Positions 22,300 through 33,039 of a stretch of DNA of 64,000 nt are shown here, piece after piece. This DNA is from Lachnospiraceae bacterium (GTDB taxonomy: Bacteria > Bacillota > Clostridia > Lachnospirales > Lachnospiraceae). The notes below the pieces were generated by a model. That model searched no databases, was not told the DNA's origin, and was given only the letters and a program-made list of their open reading frames with translations. The translations under genes were made by a program, and so were the position numbers. How positions within the stretch are numbered: position 1 is the first letter of the stretch; each line of letters begins with the position of its first letter. The DNA lies in NCBI GenBank assembly GCA_015057085.1, contig SVFB01000027.1, positions 1 to 64,000 of the forward strand, in the 5' to 3' direction.

Positions 22300-23039
22300 A
22301 AAAGATTATCAAAGCCTGTGGCTTTCATTGTATCAAAGTAAATCATCTCGGCGTATCATTTGGAGAGCAGGTCGTGCTTGAGGATGTGAATCTTCATGTG
22401 CACTGCAATTCTCTGATGGCAATCATTGGCCAGAATGGTGCGGGTAAATCCACCCTGGTGCGCGCGCTCCTTGGCGATGTGCCTTACACAGGAAATGTAG
22501 AATTCCGAGATATCAAAGACGGACATATGCAGAAGCTGAAAATCGGATATGTTCCGCAAAAATTAAATGTAGATAAAAATACTCCGTTATCGGTTTATGA
22601 TCTGATAGCAAGTTATCAATTCCGCTTTCCGGTATTTCTTGCAAAGAAGCGTGATTTGTATGGCAAGATTAAAGAGGCTCTTTCTGTATTCGAAGCAGAG
22701 GATTTGATTGACCGTCAGGTTTGCAATCTTTCCGGCGGACAGTTGCAACGCGTGCTCTTATCCATGTCCTTTATGGACGAGCCGCATCTGCTTTTACTGG
22801 ATGAGCCGGTATCCGGCGTGGATCAAAACGGTATGGACTTGTTTTATGAGACCATCAGCCGAATCAAAGACGAATACGATTTGGCAATCATTTTGATTTC
22901 CCATGATTTGGATTACGTGAGAAAGTATGCAGATCAGGTGGTGCTTTTGGATAAATCCGTGCGGGCTTCAGGTTCGCCGGCTGAGGTATATGGCACAGAA
23001 GCATTCCGGGAGACTTTTGGAGCAGGAGGTGACAAATAA
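22296..23039 (+). CDS. Metal ABC transporter ATP-binding protein (ZnuC family)
   Basis: Walker A GQNGAGKST; signature LSGGQLQRV; Walker B LLLLDEPVSGVD. Confidence 0.93.
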   Translation: MKKIIKACGFHCIKVNHLGVSFGEQVVLEDVNLHVHCNSLMAIIGQNGAGKSTLVRALLGDVPYTGNVEFRDIKDGHMQKLKIGYVPQKLNVDKNTPLSVYDLIASYQFRFPVFLAKKRDLYGKIKEALSVFEAEDLIDRQVCNLSGGQLQRVLLSMSFMDEPHLLLLDEPVSGVDQNGMDLFYETISRIKDEYDLAIILISHDLDYVRKYADQVVLLDKSVRASGSPAEVYGTEAFRETFGAGGDK

Positions 23040-23851
23040 TGGATTTTGCAGCATTATTTCAATACTCCTTTATGCGCATCGCCTTTTTGGCAGTGCTAAT
23101 CATCACTCCACTGTTTGGTCTGCTTGGCACTATGATTGTGACAAAGAAGATGGCCTATTTCTCAGATGCGCTGGGACATTCCGCCATCACCGGAATCGCA
23201 GTGGGGGTAATCTGCGGAATGCAAAATACGACGGTTTCAATGGTCATCTTCGCCATCGTATTTGCACTGCTTTTGAACTGGATCAACGCAAAGGCATTCG
23301 CATCTACGGATACGGTGATTTCCGTATTCTCCAGCTGTGCATTGGCAATTGGTCTGGCAATTCTCTCAAGAGGCGGAAATTTCAGTCAGTATTCCGGCCT
23401 TTTGGTGGGGGATATCTTAAGCATCACAAAGGGCGAAGTGATCGCACTTTTGGTAGTATTTGTGATTACAATGATCTTTTATTTGATTTGCTATAATGCG
23501 GTCACCGCCATATCCATCAGTCCGATTCTTGCAAAGAGCAGACATATTCCGGTGCAATTGATGGAGAATCTATTTGCAGTATTAGTCGCAGTGATTGTTA
23601 CTTTTTCTATCAAATGGGTGGGAATTTTGATTATCAATGCGCTTTTAATCCTGCCGGCGGCAGCTGCCCGCAATGTCTCAAAAAATGCCAGAACCTATAC
23701 CGGATACGCAATCATCTTTTCCATGTTTTCCGGAATCGTAGGCTTGTTTGTAAGCTATTTCACAAATGTGGCCACAGGCCCGATGATTGTAATTGTGGCA
23801 AGCGTCATCTATTTTGGAACACTCTTAGGTCAGAAACTGAATCTTAAGTAA
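23039..23851 (+). CDS. Metal ABC transporter permease (ZnuB family)
   Basis: Multi-TM; KKMAYFSDALGHSAITGIAVGV; follows the ATPase gene. Confidence 0.93.
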   Translation: MDFAALFQYSFMRIAFLAVLIITPLFGLLGTMIVTKKMAYFSDALGHSAITGIAVGVICGMQNTTVSMVIFAIVFALLLNWINAKAFASTDTVISVFSSCALAIGLAILSRGGNFSQYSGLLVGDILSITKGEVIALLVVFVITMIFYLICYNAVTAISISPILAKSRHIPVQLMENLFAVLVAVIVTFSIKWVGILIINALLILPAAAARNVSKNARTYTGYAIIFSMFSGIVGLFVSYFTNVATGPMIVIVASVIYFGTLLGQKLNLK

Positions 23852-23920
23852 TTTTTAATAATTGGCAGAAATCAAAGGTACCTTCAAGAAGTGAGAAAAC
23901 CTTTGAGAAATCAAGGCTTA

Positions 23921-23956
23921 AAGGGCTATCGAAGAAAATCTTTCGATAGCCCTTTT
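23921..23956 (+). terminator. Rho-independent terminator
   Basis: AAGGGCTATCGAA-GAAAATC-TTTCGATAGCCCTTTT. Confidence 0.9.
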
Positions 23957-24023
23957 CATTTGCAAAAAGTGCTTTATATGGTATAATTCAAAAGAATGTA
24001 TAACTATGCGCAGGAGACATATT

Positions 24024-24419
24024 ATGCTTAATGAAGAAAAGATAAAGGAACAATATCAACTGGCGCTGATTGACCAGAAGGAAGAAAAAACTTTGGAGAA
24101 CCATCGCCTTTTTTATCGCTCAGACTATATTTCAAAAGAATTATTAAAAAGCTTCTTTTCAGGAACCATCACATTTATCCTGCTGGCGCTGCTGGCTCTG
24201 TTTAGGGATATCGATGCTTTGATGGTCAAAATCAATAAAATCGATTATGAGTCATTTGCGATGCAATTCATTGCAGTATATCTGGCATTTATGGCTATCT
24301 ATTTTATCGCGACCTATGTGATTTATGCACTTCGATATGAGAAGCAAAAGTCTAAGGTCAAAACCTATCGAACCCATTTAAAGAGACTTAACAAACTTTA
24401 CGGGAAGGATGAGAAGTAG
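24024..24419 (+). CDS. Hypothetical membrane protein, two TM segments
   Basis: Two hydrophobic segments; start MLNEEKIKEQYQLALI. Confidence 0.65.
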   Translation: MLNEEKIKEQYQLALIDQKEEKTLENHRLFYRSDYISKELLKSFFSGTITFILLALLALFRDIDALMVKINKIDYESFAMQFIAVYLAFMAIYFIATYVIYALRYEKQKSKVKTYRTHLKRLNKLYGKDEK

Positions 24420-24427
24420 GAGGAATC

Positions 24428-25456
24428 ATGGCAAGATTATTGGAGATTAAAGCCTCGATTGTTCGCTTTTATGCGAAATTCGACACTTATATTAATATGT
24501 TACTGAAATTTATATTGGCAATGGTATTGTTTTTGATCGTCAAAAATGGCCTCGGATATATGAAGCTGGTCAGCTCAGTACCGATTATCCTCATCATTGC
24601 ATTGATTTGCTGCCTGTTGCCGATTTCCGCAACACTTTGGATTGGCGGAATCGTGGTACTTCTTGATTTGTATTCCCTTACCAAGGAAGCAGCAATTGTA
24701 GGATTGATTTTATTTGCAGTGGTATATTTCGTATACTTCCGCTTCTGCCCAAAGGACAGCACAATCGCAGCACTGACTCCGATTATGGGCAAGCTTGGAA
24801 TCCCATATGTGATGCCAGTTATGAGTGGTCTCTTGAGACCAATCTATTCCGTAATTTCCATTGCATGTGGAACCATTGTCTATTATTTCTTAGATGGCGT
24901 TCGTCAGAATGCAGCGATGCTGACATCCGCTTCCGAAAATTCCAGCTCCGAGAAGCTGAAGGTTTTGGTTGGATTGATTGCAGACAATAAAGAAATGGAT
25001 GCAGTGCTGATTTCGATGGTATTGGCATCTTTGATTATTTATCTGATTCGCAGATTAAAGGTTGATTACGCATGGTCCATTGCCTGGATCGCAGGTGTAT
25101 TGGTGCAGTTGTTATCCGTAATCGTGGTAAGCCTGATTCTCAGCGTGAGCCCGCATATTGCAGGACTGATCGTGGGAAGCTTGCTGGGCGTTGTAGTGGG
25201 AGTCGTGCTTCAGTTCTTCTGCATGAATCTGGATTATCAGCGTGTGGAACGCGTACAGTACGAGGATGATGAATACTATTACTATGTGACAGCAGTTCCG
25301 AAGCGTGTTGTAGCTGCAAAGGAAAAGCAGGTAAAACAGTTTGGAAATACCGGACGCATCCCGCGTACACAACAGGTGCCAACCGGAGATACCACGGTGC
25401 TTGACCGCAAGGCATTGGCACAGGAATTAGATATCGATGAGGATCTTCTGAAATAA
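24428..25456 (+). CDS. Multi-TM conserved-type hypothetical membrane protein upstream of cdaA
   Basis: Several hydrophobic segments; soluble C-terminal tail. Confidence 0.7.
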   Translation: MARLLEIKASIVRFYAKFDTYINMLLKFILAMVLFLIVKNGLGYMKLVSSVPIILIIALICCLLPISATLWIGGIVVLLDLYSLTKEAAIVGLILFAVVYFVYFRFCPKDSTIAALTPIMGKLGIPYVMPVMSGLLRPIYSVISIACGTIVYYFLDGVRQNAAMLTSASENSSSEKLKVLVGLIADNKEMDAVLISMVLASLIIYLIRRLKVDYAWSIAWIAGVLVQLLSVIVVSLILSVSPHIAGLIVGSLLGVVVGVVLQFFCMNLDYQRVERVQYEDDEYYYYVTAVPKRVVAAKEKQVKQFGNTGRIPRTQQVPTGDTTVLDRKALAQELDIDEDLLK

Positions 25457-25595
25457 TTACTAAAAGTGAATCACAACGAAGATTCAATCGAACGAAAATC
25501 GAAAATAATAATAAACGAAATCAAAAGATCAAAAGATTAAAAGAAATTAAAAAGAATCAATAAGAATCAATAAGAGAAAGGAGGGAACGAAATAC

Positions 25596-26504
25596 ATGCT
25601 TACAAAATTTCATGGACTGATTAATAGTTTTTGGCAAAAAGCATCCGAATTCATTGGAATTCCGGACATTAGTATTTCACTGATCGATGTCATCGAGATC
25701 TTGATCATCGCCTTCCTGTTTTACCATTTTTTGATATGGATCAAGACCACCAGAGCCTGGACCCTGTTCAAAGGAATTCTGGTCATCTTGTTATTTGTCT
25801 TGATCGCAGCCATCTTCCAGATGAATACCATTCTCTGGATTGCGCAGAATACACTTTCCGTTGGTTTGATTGCACTCGTTGTAATCTTCCAGCCGGAGCT
25901 TCGCAAGGCACTCGAAAGCCTTGGAAACAGACGTCTCTTCGGTCGTATCTTTGATATCACAAAGGAAGAGGCAACCAAATTCTCCGACAAAACCATCGAT
26001 GAGCTGATTCGCGCAAGCTACGCCATGGGCAAAGAAAAGACAGGAGCCCTCATCGTAATCGAAGACGAAATTTTGCTGACAGAATACATCCGCACCGGTA
26101 TTGATGTGGACGCGATTTTAACCAGTCAGCTTTTAATCAATATATTCGAGAAGAACACACCATTGCATGATGGAGCAGTCATTGTGCGCGGCGACCGCGT
26201 GGTTTCAGCCACCTGTTATCTGCCGCTTTCAGACAGCATCTCCATCAGCAAGGACCTTGGCACCAGACATCGTGCGGCCATCGGTGTCAGCGAAGCCTCC
26301 GATTCCATGACCATCATCGTATCAGAAGAAACCGGAAAGGTATCGCTGGCTTATCACGGTCAGATTTACCACGATATCAGCCAGGAAGAATTGCGGGAGA
26401 AATTGGTTTATCTTCAGACACGAAACTACGAAGCAAAGAGCTTTGAATTATTCAAGAGGAGGAAGAAGAATGGGCAAAAAGATTCTGAACACTCTGACGA
26501 ATAA
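25596..26504 (+). CDS. cdaA: Diadenylate cyclase CdaA (DisA_N domain)
   Basis: Three N-terminal TMs; QPELRKALESLG; LHDGAVIV; GTRHRAAIGVSEASDSMTIIVSEETG. Confidence 0.96.
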   Translation: MLTKFHGLINSFWQKASEFIGIPDISISLIDVIEILIIAFLFYHFLIWIKTTRAWTLFKGILVILLFVLIAAIFQMNTILWIAQNTLSVGLIALVVIFQPELRKALESLGNRRLFGRIFDITKEEATKFSDKTIDELIRASYAMGKEKTGALIVIEDEILLTEYIRTGIDVDAILTSQLLINIFEKNTPLHDGAVIVRGDRVVSATCYLPLSDSISISKDLGTRHRAAIGVSEASDSMTIIVSEETGKVSLAYHGQIYHDISQEELREKLVYLQTRNYEAKSFELFKRRKKNGQKDSEHSDE

Positions 26505-27858
26505 TATCTGGTACAAGCTTCTCGCTTTGGTACTGGCCTTTATCCTATGGCTTGTGGTTTACAATATCGATGATCCGAATGTCACCAAGACTTTCACTGC
26601 ATCGGTTAAAGTAGAAAACGGCGATGCGCTGACCAACCAAAATCTCTATTACGAGATCAAGGACACCACCACAGTCAAGGTCGCAGTTACCGGTAAGCGA
26701 AGCGTGATATCCAGCATCGACGATTCAGATATTACAGCAACAGCTGATTTAAGCCGTGCCGAGATCTCAGACGACGGCACAGAAGCAACAGTCGCACTGG
26801 AATTTTACAGCAGCAGAAGCAATTCGCAGCTGACTTTTAATTCCACCATTAGCATATTGAGGTTAGCAGTTGAACCGCTGAGCAAGGAAACCTTTAAGGT
26901 CGAAGCGGAAGTTACCGGAACGCCGGAGGAAGGCTATGCCACGGATAATGACCATGCAAGTGTCATCGCGCCGACAGTCATGACCATATCAGGACCGGCA
27001 TCGGTAGTAAGCCAGATTAGCACATGTAAAGCAATCATAGACGTTAGCGGATTGGGCGGACAAGGAGTCGATACTGTCACGGATTATGCGATTCCGAAGG
27101 TATATGATGAGGAAGGCGAGCAAATCGATTCCTCCAAGCTGACCTTCTCCAGCAGCAAAGTATCCGTACAAGTCGAGATCTTAAATACAAAGACGGTACC
27201 TGTAAACTTCACAACCTCCGGAACTCCGGCAGACGACTTAAGCGTCATAGGAATCACCCAGAGCATCAAAGAAGTGGAAATCGAGGGCTCAGCAGCAGCA
27301 CTGAATCTGGTTAGCTCCATCGATGTACCGGCAGAGGTATTAAACGTAAACGGCGCATCTACAAGCCTCACCACCACGGTGGATATCACAGAATATCTTC
27401 CGGAGGGCGTCAGCCTGGTGGACAATAGTCAGGCACAGATTACCGTTACGGTTGAATTGGAAGAATATGATCAAAAAGAGTTTGAAATCAATACATCATC
27501 ACTGTCCGTTATTGGATTGGATGATAGCTTAAAGCTGAGCTATGACAGCGACACAATCACGGTGGTTGTCAGCGGAAAGTCTTCCGATTTAGCGGATTTA
27601 ACAACAGCGATGCTATCCGGAACTATTGATGTATCGAACATGTCGGCCGGCACACATTCTGCCACCGTAAGCTTCGACTTAGACAATGAATATACCATTG
27701 CAAAGGTGACTGTCACCTTCACATTGAGTGAGCAAAGCTCCGACGATGGCGGCAATACCGACGATGGCAACGGTAGCAATACAGATAATACAAATCAGAC
27801 AGATGACAACACAACGGATGATGGTGATAGCACCACAGACGGTGATCAGACAGAATAA
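26470..27858 (+). CDS. cdaR: YbbR-domain protein CdaR
   Basis: N-terminal TM with NIWYKLLALVLAFILWLVV; repeated YbbR-like domains; D/T/N-rich C-terminus; overlaps cdaA. Confidence 0.88.
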   Translation: MGKKILNTLTNNIWYKLLALVLAFILWLVVYNIDDPNVTKTFTASVKVENGDALTNQNLYYEIKDTTTVKVAVTGKRSVISSIDDSDITATADLSRAEISDDGTEATVALEFYSSRSNSQLTFNSTISILRLAVEPLSKETFKVEAEVTGTPEEGYATDNDHASVIAPTVMTISGPASVVSQISTCKAIIDVSGLGGQGVDTVTDYAIPKVYDEEGEQIDSSKLTFSSSKVSVQVEILNTKTVPVNFTTSGTPADDLSVIGITQSIKEVEIEGSAAALNLVSSIDVPAEVLNVNGASTSLTTTVDITEYLPEGVSLVDNSQAQITVTVELEEYDQKEFEINTSSLSVIGLDDSLKLSYDSDTITVVVSGKSSDLADLTTAMLSGTIDVSNMSAGTHSATVSFDLDNEYTIAKVTVTFTLSEQSSDDGGNTDDGNGSNTDNTNQTDDNTTDDGDSTTDGDQTE

Positions 27859-27885
27859 TAAAACTCCACAGGAGGAACGAAAACA

Positions 27886-28152
27886 ATGGTTAAAAAAGAC
27901 GTAGTAATTTCTAATCCTACAGGACTTCACCTTCGCCCTGCAGGAAATCTTTGCAGAGAGGCAATGAAATTTAAATGCAAAGTCACTTTTGATTATGATG
28001 GCGGCAACTCAGCAAATGCAAAGAGCGTATTATCCGTGCTCGGCGCGTGCATCAAGAGTGGAAACACCATTACCCTTTGCTGCGACGGAGAAGACGAAGT
28101 GGAAGCATTGACAGCGCTTATCGCTTATATTGAAAGCGGACTGGGTGAATAA
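27886..28152 (+). CDS. HPr-family phosphocarrier protein
   Basis: NPTGLHLRPAGNLC (His-15 motif) and ANAKSVLSVL (Ser-46 region). Confidence 0.88.
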   Translation: MVKKDVVISNPTGLHLRPAGNLCREAMKFKCKVTFDYDGGNSANAKSVLSVLGACIKSGNTITLCCDGEDEVEALTALIAYIESGLGE

Positions 28153-28199
28153 TCAAGGGAAATATTTTAAGAGATTATTTATAAAGAGGACATTTAATA

Positions 28200-29561
28200 G
28201 TGAAAGGTCAATATAAGCATTTGCTGAATTTTGTAGCCAACCTGATCACTCTGGTATTTCACGGAGTTATGTTTGGCCTGATTTGGTATAACTATTATGC
28301 AACCTGGATTGGTGAAAATAACGTGATTCCATTTGCACGTCGTGGTAACTGGGCAATCATAGGTATTTACATCTTGATTATATTTTTCTTTACCAACGTG
28401 TTTGGTGGATATCGCATTGGATATATGCGAGTGGGAGATATTATCCTATCTTGTGTATTGGCCCTGGTTTTGGCCAATATCGTCGCATATTTCGAGCTTT
28501 GTCTGGTATGGCGTGATTATGTAAATGCGATTCCGCTGATGGATGTGGCTGCAATCGAAATCATATTTACCATCTTCTGGAATATGATCGTAAGATTCGT
28601 ATACAAAGCCATGTATCCACCGAGACAAATGGTATTGGTATACGGTGACTATTCACCGGATGATTTAATTAAGAAAATCAATCGTAGACGCGATAAATAC
28701 AATATTTGCTCTGCCATCAGCTTCCGGGAAAAAGGAATGGTAGAGATTTGCAGAGAAATCGACAAATACCGTTCAGTGGTTCTGAACGATTTGCCGGGTG
28801 AGGTGCGCAACGACCTGTTGAAATACTGCTATCAGCGCAGCATCCGCGTATATTGCACACCGAAGATTACGGATATCATGTTCCGTGCGGCAGATGACAT
28901 TCATCTGTTTGATACGCCATTATATCTGTTTCGCAATCAGGGCTTAACCATCGATCAAAGATTCTTTAAGCGCATTATGGATATCATCATCTCACTTGTG
29001 GGAATTGTGATTGCATCACCGTTTATGATCATCATCGCGCTTTTGATCAAACTCTATGACAGAGGACCGGTATTCTATACCCAGGAGCGCCTGACCCGCG
29101 ACGGAAAAGAATTTAAGATCTTGAAATTCCGCAGCATGCGCGTGGCAAAGCCCGGAGAAGAAGAGCATATCACCATGAAAGAGGATGACAGAATCACCCC
29201 AATCGGACGCGTGATTCGCAATATTCATTTCGATGAATTGCCACAGCTCTTTAATATCTTAGCCGGACAAATGTCCTTCGTAGGACCGAGACCGGAATGG
29301 AAGATGACTACAGAGAAATACACAGAATCTGTACCGGAATTTAAATTTCGATTAAAGGTAAAGGCCGGATTGACCGGTTATGCTCAGGTATATGGCAAAT
29401 ACAATACCACGCCATATGATAAAGTAAAGCTGGACATGACTTACATCGAGAATTATTCGATTTGGCTGGATATTAAGATTATACTCTTAACGATTAAAAT
29501 CTTATTCCAAAAGGAAAATACGGAAGGAATCGATAGCGATCAGACTACAGCATTAAAGTAA
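28200..29561 (+). CDS. Exopolysaccharide polyprenyl-phosphate sugar transferase
   Basis: KRIMDIIISLVGIVIASPFMIIIALLIKLYDRGPVFYTQERLTRDGKEFKILKFRSM; FDELPQLFNILAGQMSFVGPRPE. GTG start. Confidence 0.93.
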   Translation: MKGQYKHLLNFVANLITLVFHGVMFGLIWYNYYATWIGENNVIPFARRGNWAIIGIYILIIFFFTNVFGGYRIGYMRVGDIILSCVLALVLANIVAYFELCLVWRDYVNAIPLMDVAAIEIIFTIFWNMIVRFVYKAMYPPRQMVLVYGDYSPDDLIKKINRRRDKYNICSAISFREKGMVEICREIDKYRSVVLNDLPGEVRNDLLKYCYQRSIRVYCTPKITDIMFRAADDIHLFDTPLYLFRNQGLTIDQRFFKRIMDIIISLVGIVIASPFMIIIALLIKLYDRGPVFYTQERLTRDGKEFKILKFRSMRVAKPGEEEHITMKEDDRITPIGRVIRNIHFDELPQLFNILAGQMSFVGPRPEWKMTTEKYTESVPEFKFRLKVKAGLTGYAQVYGKYNTTPYDKVKLDMTYIENYSIWLDIKIILLTIKILFQKENTEGIDSDQTTALK

Positions 29562-29562
29562 A

Positions 29563-30591
29563 ATGAAAATATTAACGCTTATTATACCAACATATAACGC
29601 AGAAAAGTTTCTGGATAAAGGACTCACATCCATGATTCTCTCCAAGGAGAACATGGACAAACTGGAGGTCATCGTGGTAAACGATGGCTCTCCCGATGCT
29701 TCCGCTGAAGTGGCACAGAAGTATGTGGATCAGTATCCGGAGACTTTTTGTGTTTTAAACAAAGAAAACGGAGGCCACGGTTCCGGAATCAACGCCGGAG
29801 TCAGACAGGCCAAAGGAAAATATTTTAAAGTCATCGATGCAGATGATTGGGTAGACACGAAAGCATTGGAAGAAACCATGGAAATTCTGGAGGCAGAGGA
29901 CTTTGATGCATTGGTACAAAGTTATCGAACCTTTGATATCAGCAAGATGCCGCCGGAGATGAAATCCATAGATATTCGATATCCGAACAGAGAATTACAT
30001 CCTGATTATATTTATAATTTCGAAGAGTTGATGAGCCATGCTCAGGATGTGGCACATTGCATGACATTTCATGGAATCACTTATAATACAAAGTTTTATC
30101 GCGACCAGCACTACGATATGCCGGAGAAAGTCTTCTACGAAGACCAGGAATACTCCACCATTCCGTTGTGCCGCGCCAAGCGGATACGACTGCTTCGCAC
30201 AGAGCTTTACATCTACCGCATCGGAGATGTGAACCAAAGTGTATCCTCTCAAAGCATGTTAAAGCGACTGGATCACTTCCTGACCGTAGAAAAGCGGATG
30301 CTGGACTTCGAACCGCAGCTTCGCAAATGCCCGAAGGGCGCTTACGAATTCTGGTTGCACAAGATGTCGAAATTTGTCACAGACATCTACCGCGTGATGC
30401 TGATTAAGAGCGAAGACAAAGCAAAGTATCGCAAAGATGCCACAGCACTCACAAAAGAACTCAAAGAAAAAGCACCGCGTCTGTATGAAGCAGTGAAGAA
30501 GAAATATTTGATTTTCTGTGGACTCAATCGAATGCACGTATCGGATGCGGCTTTCCAGAAGATGCTGGACAAGAGAACTGTGCGCAGATAG
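29563..30591 (+). CDS. Glycosyltransferase family 2
   Basis: LTLIIPTYNAEKFLDKGLTSM; VVNDGSPDAS; ENGGHGSGINAGVRQAKGKYFKVIDADDWVD. Confidence 0.92.
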   Translation: MKILTLIIPTYNAEKFLDKGLTSMILSKENMDKLEVIVVNDGSPDASAEVAQKYVDQYPETFCVLNKENGGHGSGINAGVRQAKGKYFKVIDADDWVDTKALEETMEILEAEDFDALVQSYRTFDISKMPPEMKSIDIRYPNRELHPDYIYNFEELMSHAQDVAHCMTFHGITYNTKFYRDQHYDMPEKVFYEDQEYSTIPLCRAKRIRLLRTELYIYRIGDVNQSVSSQSMLKRLDHFLTVEKRMLDFEPQLRKCPKGAYEFWLHKMSKFVTDIYRVMLIKSEDKAKYRKDATALTKELKEKAPRLYEAVKKKYLIFCGLNRMHVSDAAFQKMLDKRTVRR

Positions 30592-30692
30592 CGAAAAATA
30601 CATAATGCAAAAAGCTTAGAACAAAAGGAATAAGCATAATGGCATAAGGCATAAGGATATAAATAAATTTAAATATAATTTTTGGAGTAACT

Positions 30693-32000
30693 ATGAAGAA
30701 GATTTGTATTGTGTCAATGGGATATATGTGGTTCCCGGTGGAATCCGGTCCTTCCAGATTTTTCCAGATTGCACAAACCTTTGTAAATTGCGGATACGAA
30801 GTAGAAGTCATCACCACAGACTTCCAGCACTTTAAGAAGGACAAGAGAGAGACCAAATTAATCCAGGCCCAGAATTATCCGTTTCAGATTACATTTATCG
30901 AGACCAAGCCGTATAAAAAGAATGTAGATTTCCGACGTGTCCTCAGCAACCGAGGAGTAGCGAAAAACTTAAAGGCATATTTAAATTTGCATATAAAAGA
31001 ATATGACGCTGTATATTGCAGCATTCCGGCAAATGATGTGGCAGCAGCCGCTTCTAAAATCTGTAAAGCAAACAATGTGCCATTTATCGTAGATATCGAG
31101 GATTTGTGGCCGGAGGCCATGAGCATGGTAGTAAAGAATGCTACCCTTAGAAAAATCCTCTTCCATTCCTTCCAAAAGGATGCAGAAACCACCTATCAAA
31201 ACTGTGATGCGGCAATCGGGACATCAGAGGATTACACTGCCAGAGCAGTGAAATATAATCACAGAGACTTACCGATGGAGACCGTATATGTGGGCTGCAA
31301 TTTAGAGGACTTTGACGGTGGTGTCGAAATCCATAAGAGAGAGGTGGAAAAGCCGGAGGATGAATTCTGGCTAAGCTACGCCGGCTCCATCAGCACCAGC
31401 TACGACATCAAAAACGTCATCGATGCCGTAATCCTGTGCAATCAGGAGCTGGATCAGATGGCGAATACCACACAGGAACATGAGTCAATTGATTCTAACA
31501 TAAAGAAAATCCACCTTCAAATCCTAGGAACCGGCTCCGAGAAAGACATGCTGGAGGCCTATGTGAAGGAGCAGGGGCTGGATTATGTACACTTCTGGGG
31601 CTTTACTGCTTATCCTAGAATGGCAGCTGCACTAGACGCCAGCGATGTGGTCATCAACTCCTTTGTGAAAGGTGCACCGCAGAGTATTGTAAACAAGGTG
31701 GGAGATTATTTGGCATCAGGAAAACCGATGCTAAATACCTTAGAGAATCCGATTTTCTGCAATCTGGTGGAGAAGCATCAGATTGGAACCAATATTGAGC
31801 CGGGAAATGCCAAGGCGCTGAAAGAAGCAATTCTTGCGTATTATAATGACCCGCAAAAAGCCGAAACAATCGGCAGAAACGCTCGCAATCTCGCAGAGAC
31901 TGCATTTGACCGAAAGACCAGCTATCGTAAAATTGTGGAGGTGACCGAACGTGCCATCGACAAAGGTTTTGCTCATCGCAACGACACCATTTCTAAATGA
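30693..32000 (+). CDS. Glycosyltransferase, GT4-like
   Basis: YMWFPVESGPSRFFQIAQTFVNCGYEVEVIT; PFIVDIEDLWPEAMSM; ASGKPMLNT region. Confidence 0.85.
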   Translation: MKKICIVSMGYMWFPVESGPSRFFQIAQTFVNCGYEVEVITTDFQHFKKDKRETKLIQAQNYPFQITFIETKPYKKNVDFRRVLSNRGVAKNLKAYLNLHIKEYDAVYCSIPANDVAAAASKICKANNVPFIVDIEDLWPEAMSMVVKNATLRKILFHSFQKDAETTYQNCDAAIGTSEDYTARAVKYNHRDLPMETVYVGCNLEDFDGGVEIHKREVEKPEDEFWLSYAGSISTSYDIKNVIDAVILCNQELDQMANTTQEHESIDSNIKKIHLQILGTGSEKDMLEAYVKEQGLDYVHFWGFTAYPRMAAALDASDVVINSFVKGAPQSIVNKVGDYLASGKPMLNTLENPIFCNLVEKHQIGTNIEPGNAKALKEAILAYYNDPQKAETIGRNARNLAETAFDRKTSYRKIVEVTERAIDKGFAHRNDTISK

Positions 32001-33039
32001 TGGATTAACAAAAATTGAATTGGATGTAATCAAGTGCTTTCGCGAAGAGATGGACTTTACCATCGCAAGCCGCTTCGGTTACGACAACGAAATCGGCACA
32101 AAGCTTTTGAACGATTCCAGGCTGCATTGTGTCACACTGCCGCCAAAGAAGCGTCTCTTCAGCTATCGCAGAGAAATCTATGACCTGGTGGCTTACGGAG
32201 ACTATGATGTAATCTACATTCACGGGAACAGCCCAATGATGTACTTCGAAGCAGCGCCGGCCAAGAAAGCAAAAGCCAAATGTGTTGTGACACATTGCCA
32301 CAACTCCCGCTCCAACTTTCCGCGGCTGAGCAAATTTCTAAAGAAGCGCTTCAATCGAAACGTAGATATCAAAATTGCTGTCTCACAATTGGTGGCAGAC
32401 TACGCCTACGACGGTCATAACGTGGCAATGATCCTAAATGGACCGGACACCGATGCCTTCCATTTCGACCGGAAGATTCGCGACGAAAAGCGCAAAGAAC
32501 TGGGCTGGGAAGATCAATTCATCATCGGACACGTGGGCCGCTTCAATGAGCAGAAGAATCATCGAAAACTCATCGAAATCTTCGAAGCTCTGCACAAAAA
32601 GCGGGAAGACGCACGACTCCTCTTAATCGGAGAAGGGGAATTAGAAAAAGAAATCAAAGACCTAAGCATCGAAAAAGGTCTCTCGGAATACATTAACTTC
32701 TTTGGTGTCACTCAAAACGTAGAAACCTACTACAATGCCATGGATGTGATGGTGATGCCAAGCCTGCACGAAGGTCTGTGCCTTGTGGCTATGGAAGCCC
32801 AGGCCAATGGACTTCCGATTTTGATGGCAGATACCTTCGCCGAAGAAACCATGGCCACAGAAAGCGCATATCAGCTTCCGCTGGAAGCAAGCGCCGAAAC
32901 CTGGGCCGAAGAAATATTGGAAAAGATGGATTTGAGTCGAAAAGACAATGCAAGCGCCTTGAAAGAAAAGGGGATGGATTGGACTGTCATGATGAAAACC
33001 ATCGGGGAAATCTTGGAAGGTAAATATAAAAAACTATAA
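31951..33039 (+). CDS. Glycosyltransferase family 4/1
   Basis: IIGHVGRFNEQKNHRKLIEIF; LLLIGEGELEKEIKDL; MPSLHEGLCLVAMEAQANGLPIL. Confidence 0.92.
   Translation: MPSTKVLLIATTPFLNDGLTKIELDVIKCFREEMDFTIASRFGYDNEIGTKLLNDSRLHCVTLPPKKRLFSYRREIYDLVAYGDYDVIYIHGNSPMMYFEAAPAKKAKAKCVVTHCHNSRSNFPRLSKFLKKRFNRNVDIKIAVSQLVADYAYDGHNVAMILNGPDTDAFHFDRKIRDEKRKELGWEDQFIIGHVGRFNEQKNHRKLIEIFEALHKKREDARLLLIGEGELEKEIKDLSIEKGLSEYINFFGVTQNVETYYNAMDVMVMPSLHEGLCLVAMEAQANGLPILMADTFAEETMATESAYQLPLEASAETWAEEILEKMDLSRKDNASALKEKGMDWTVMMKTIGEILEGKYKKL

Noticed and set aside
25596-27858. cdaA-cdaR considered as a nucleotide-signalling defence system
   Set aside because: This is the standard housekeeping c-di-AMP synthase and its YbbR partner.
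27886-28152. HPr-like protein considered as a Crh-type (His-lacking) regulator
   Set aside because: The GLH-x-RPA histidine is present, so it looks like an ordinary HPr-family protein.
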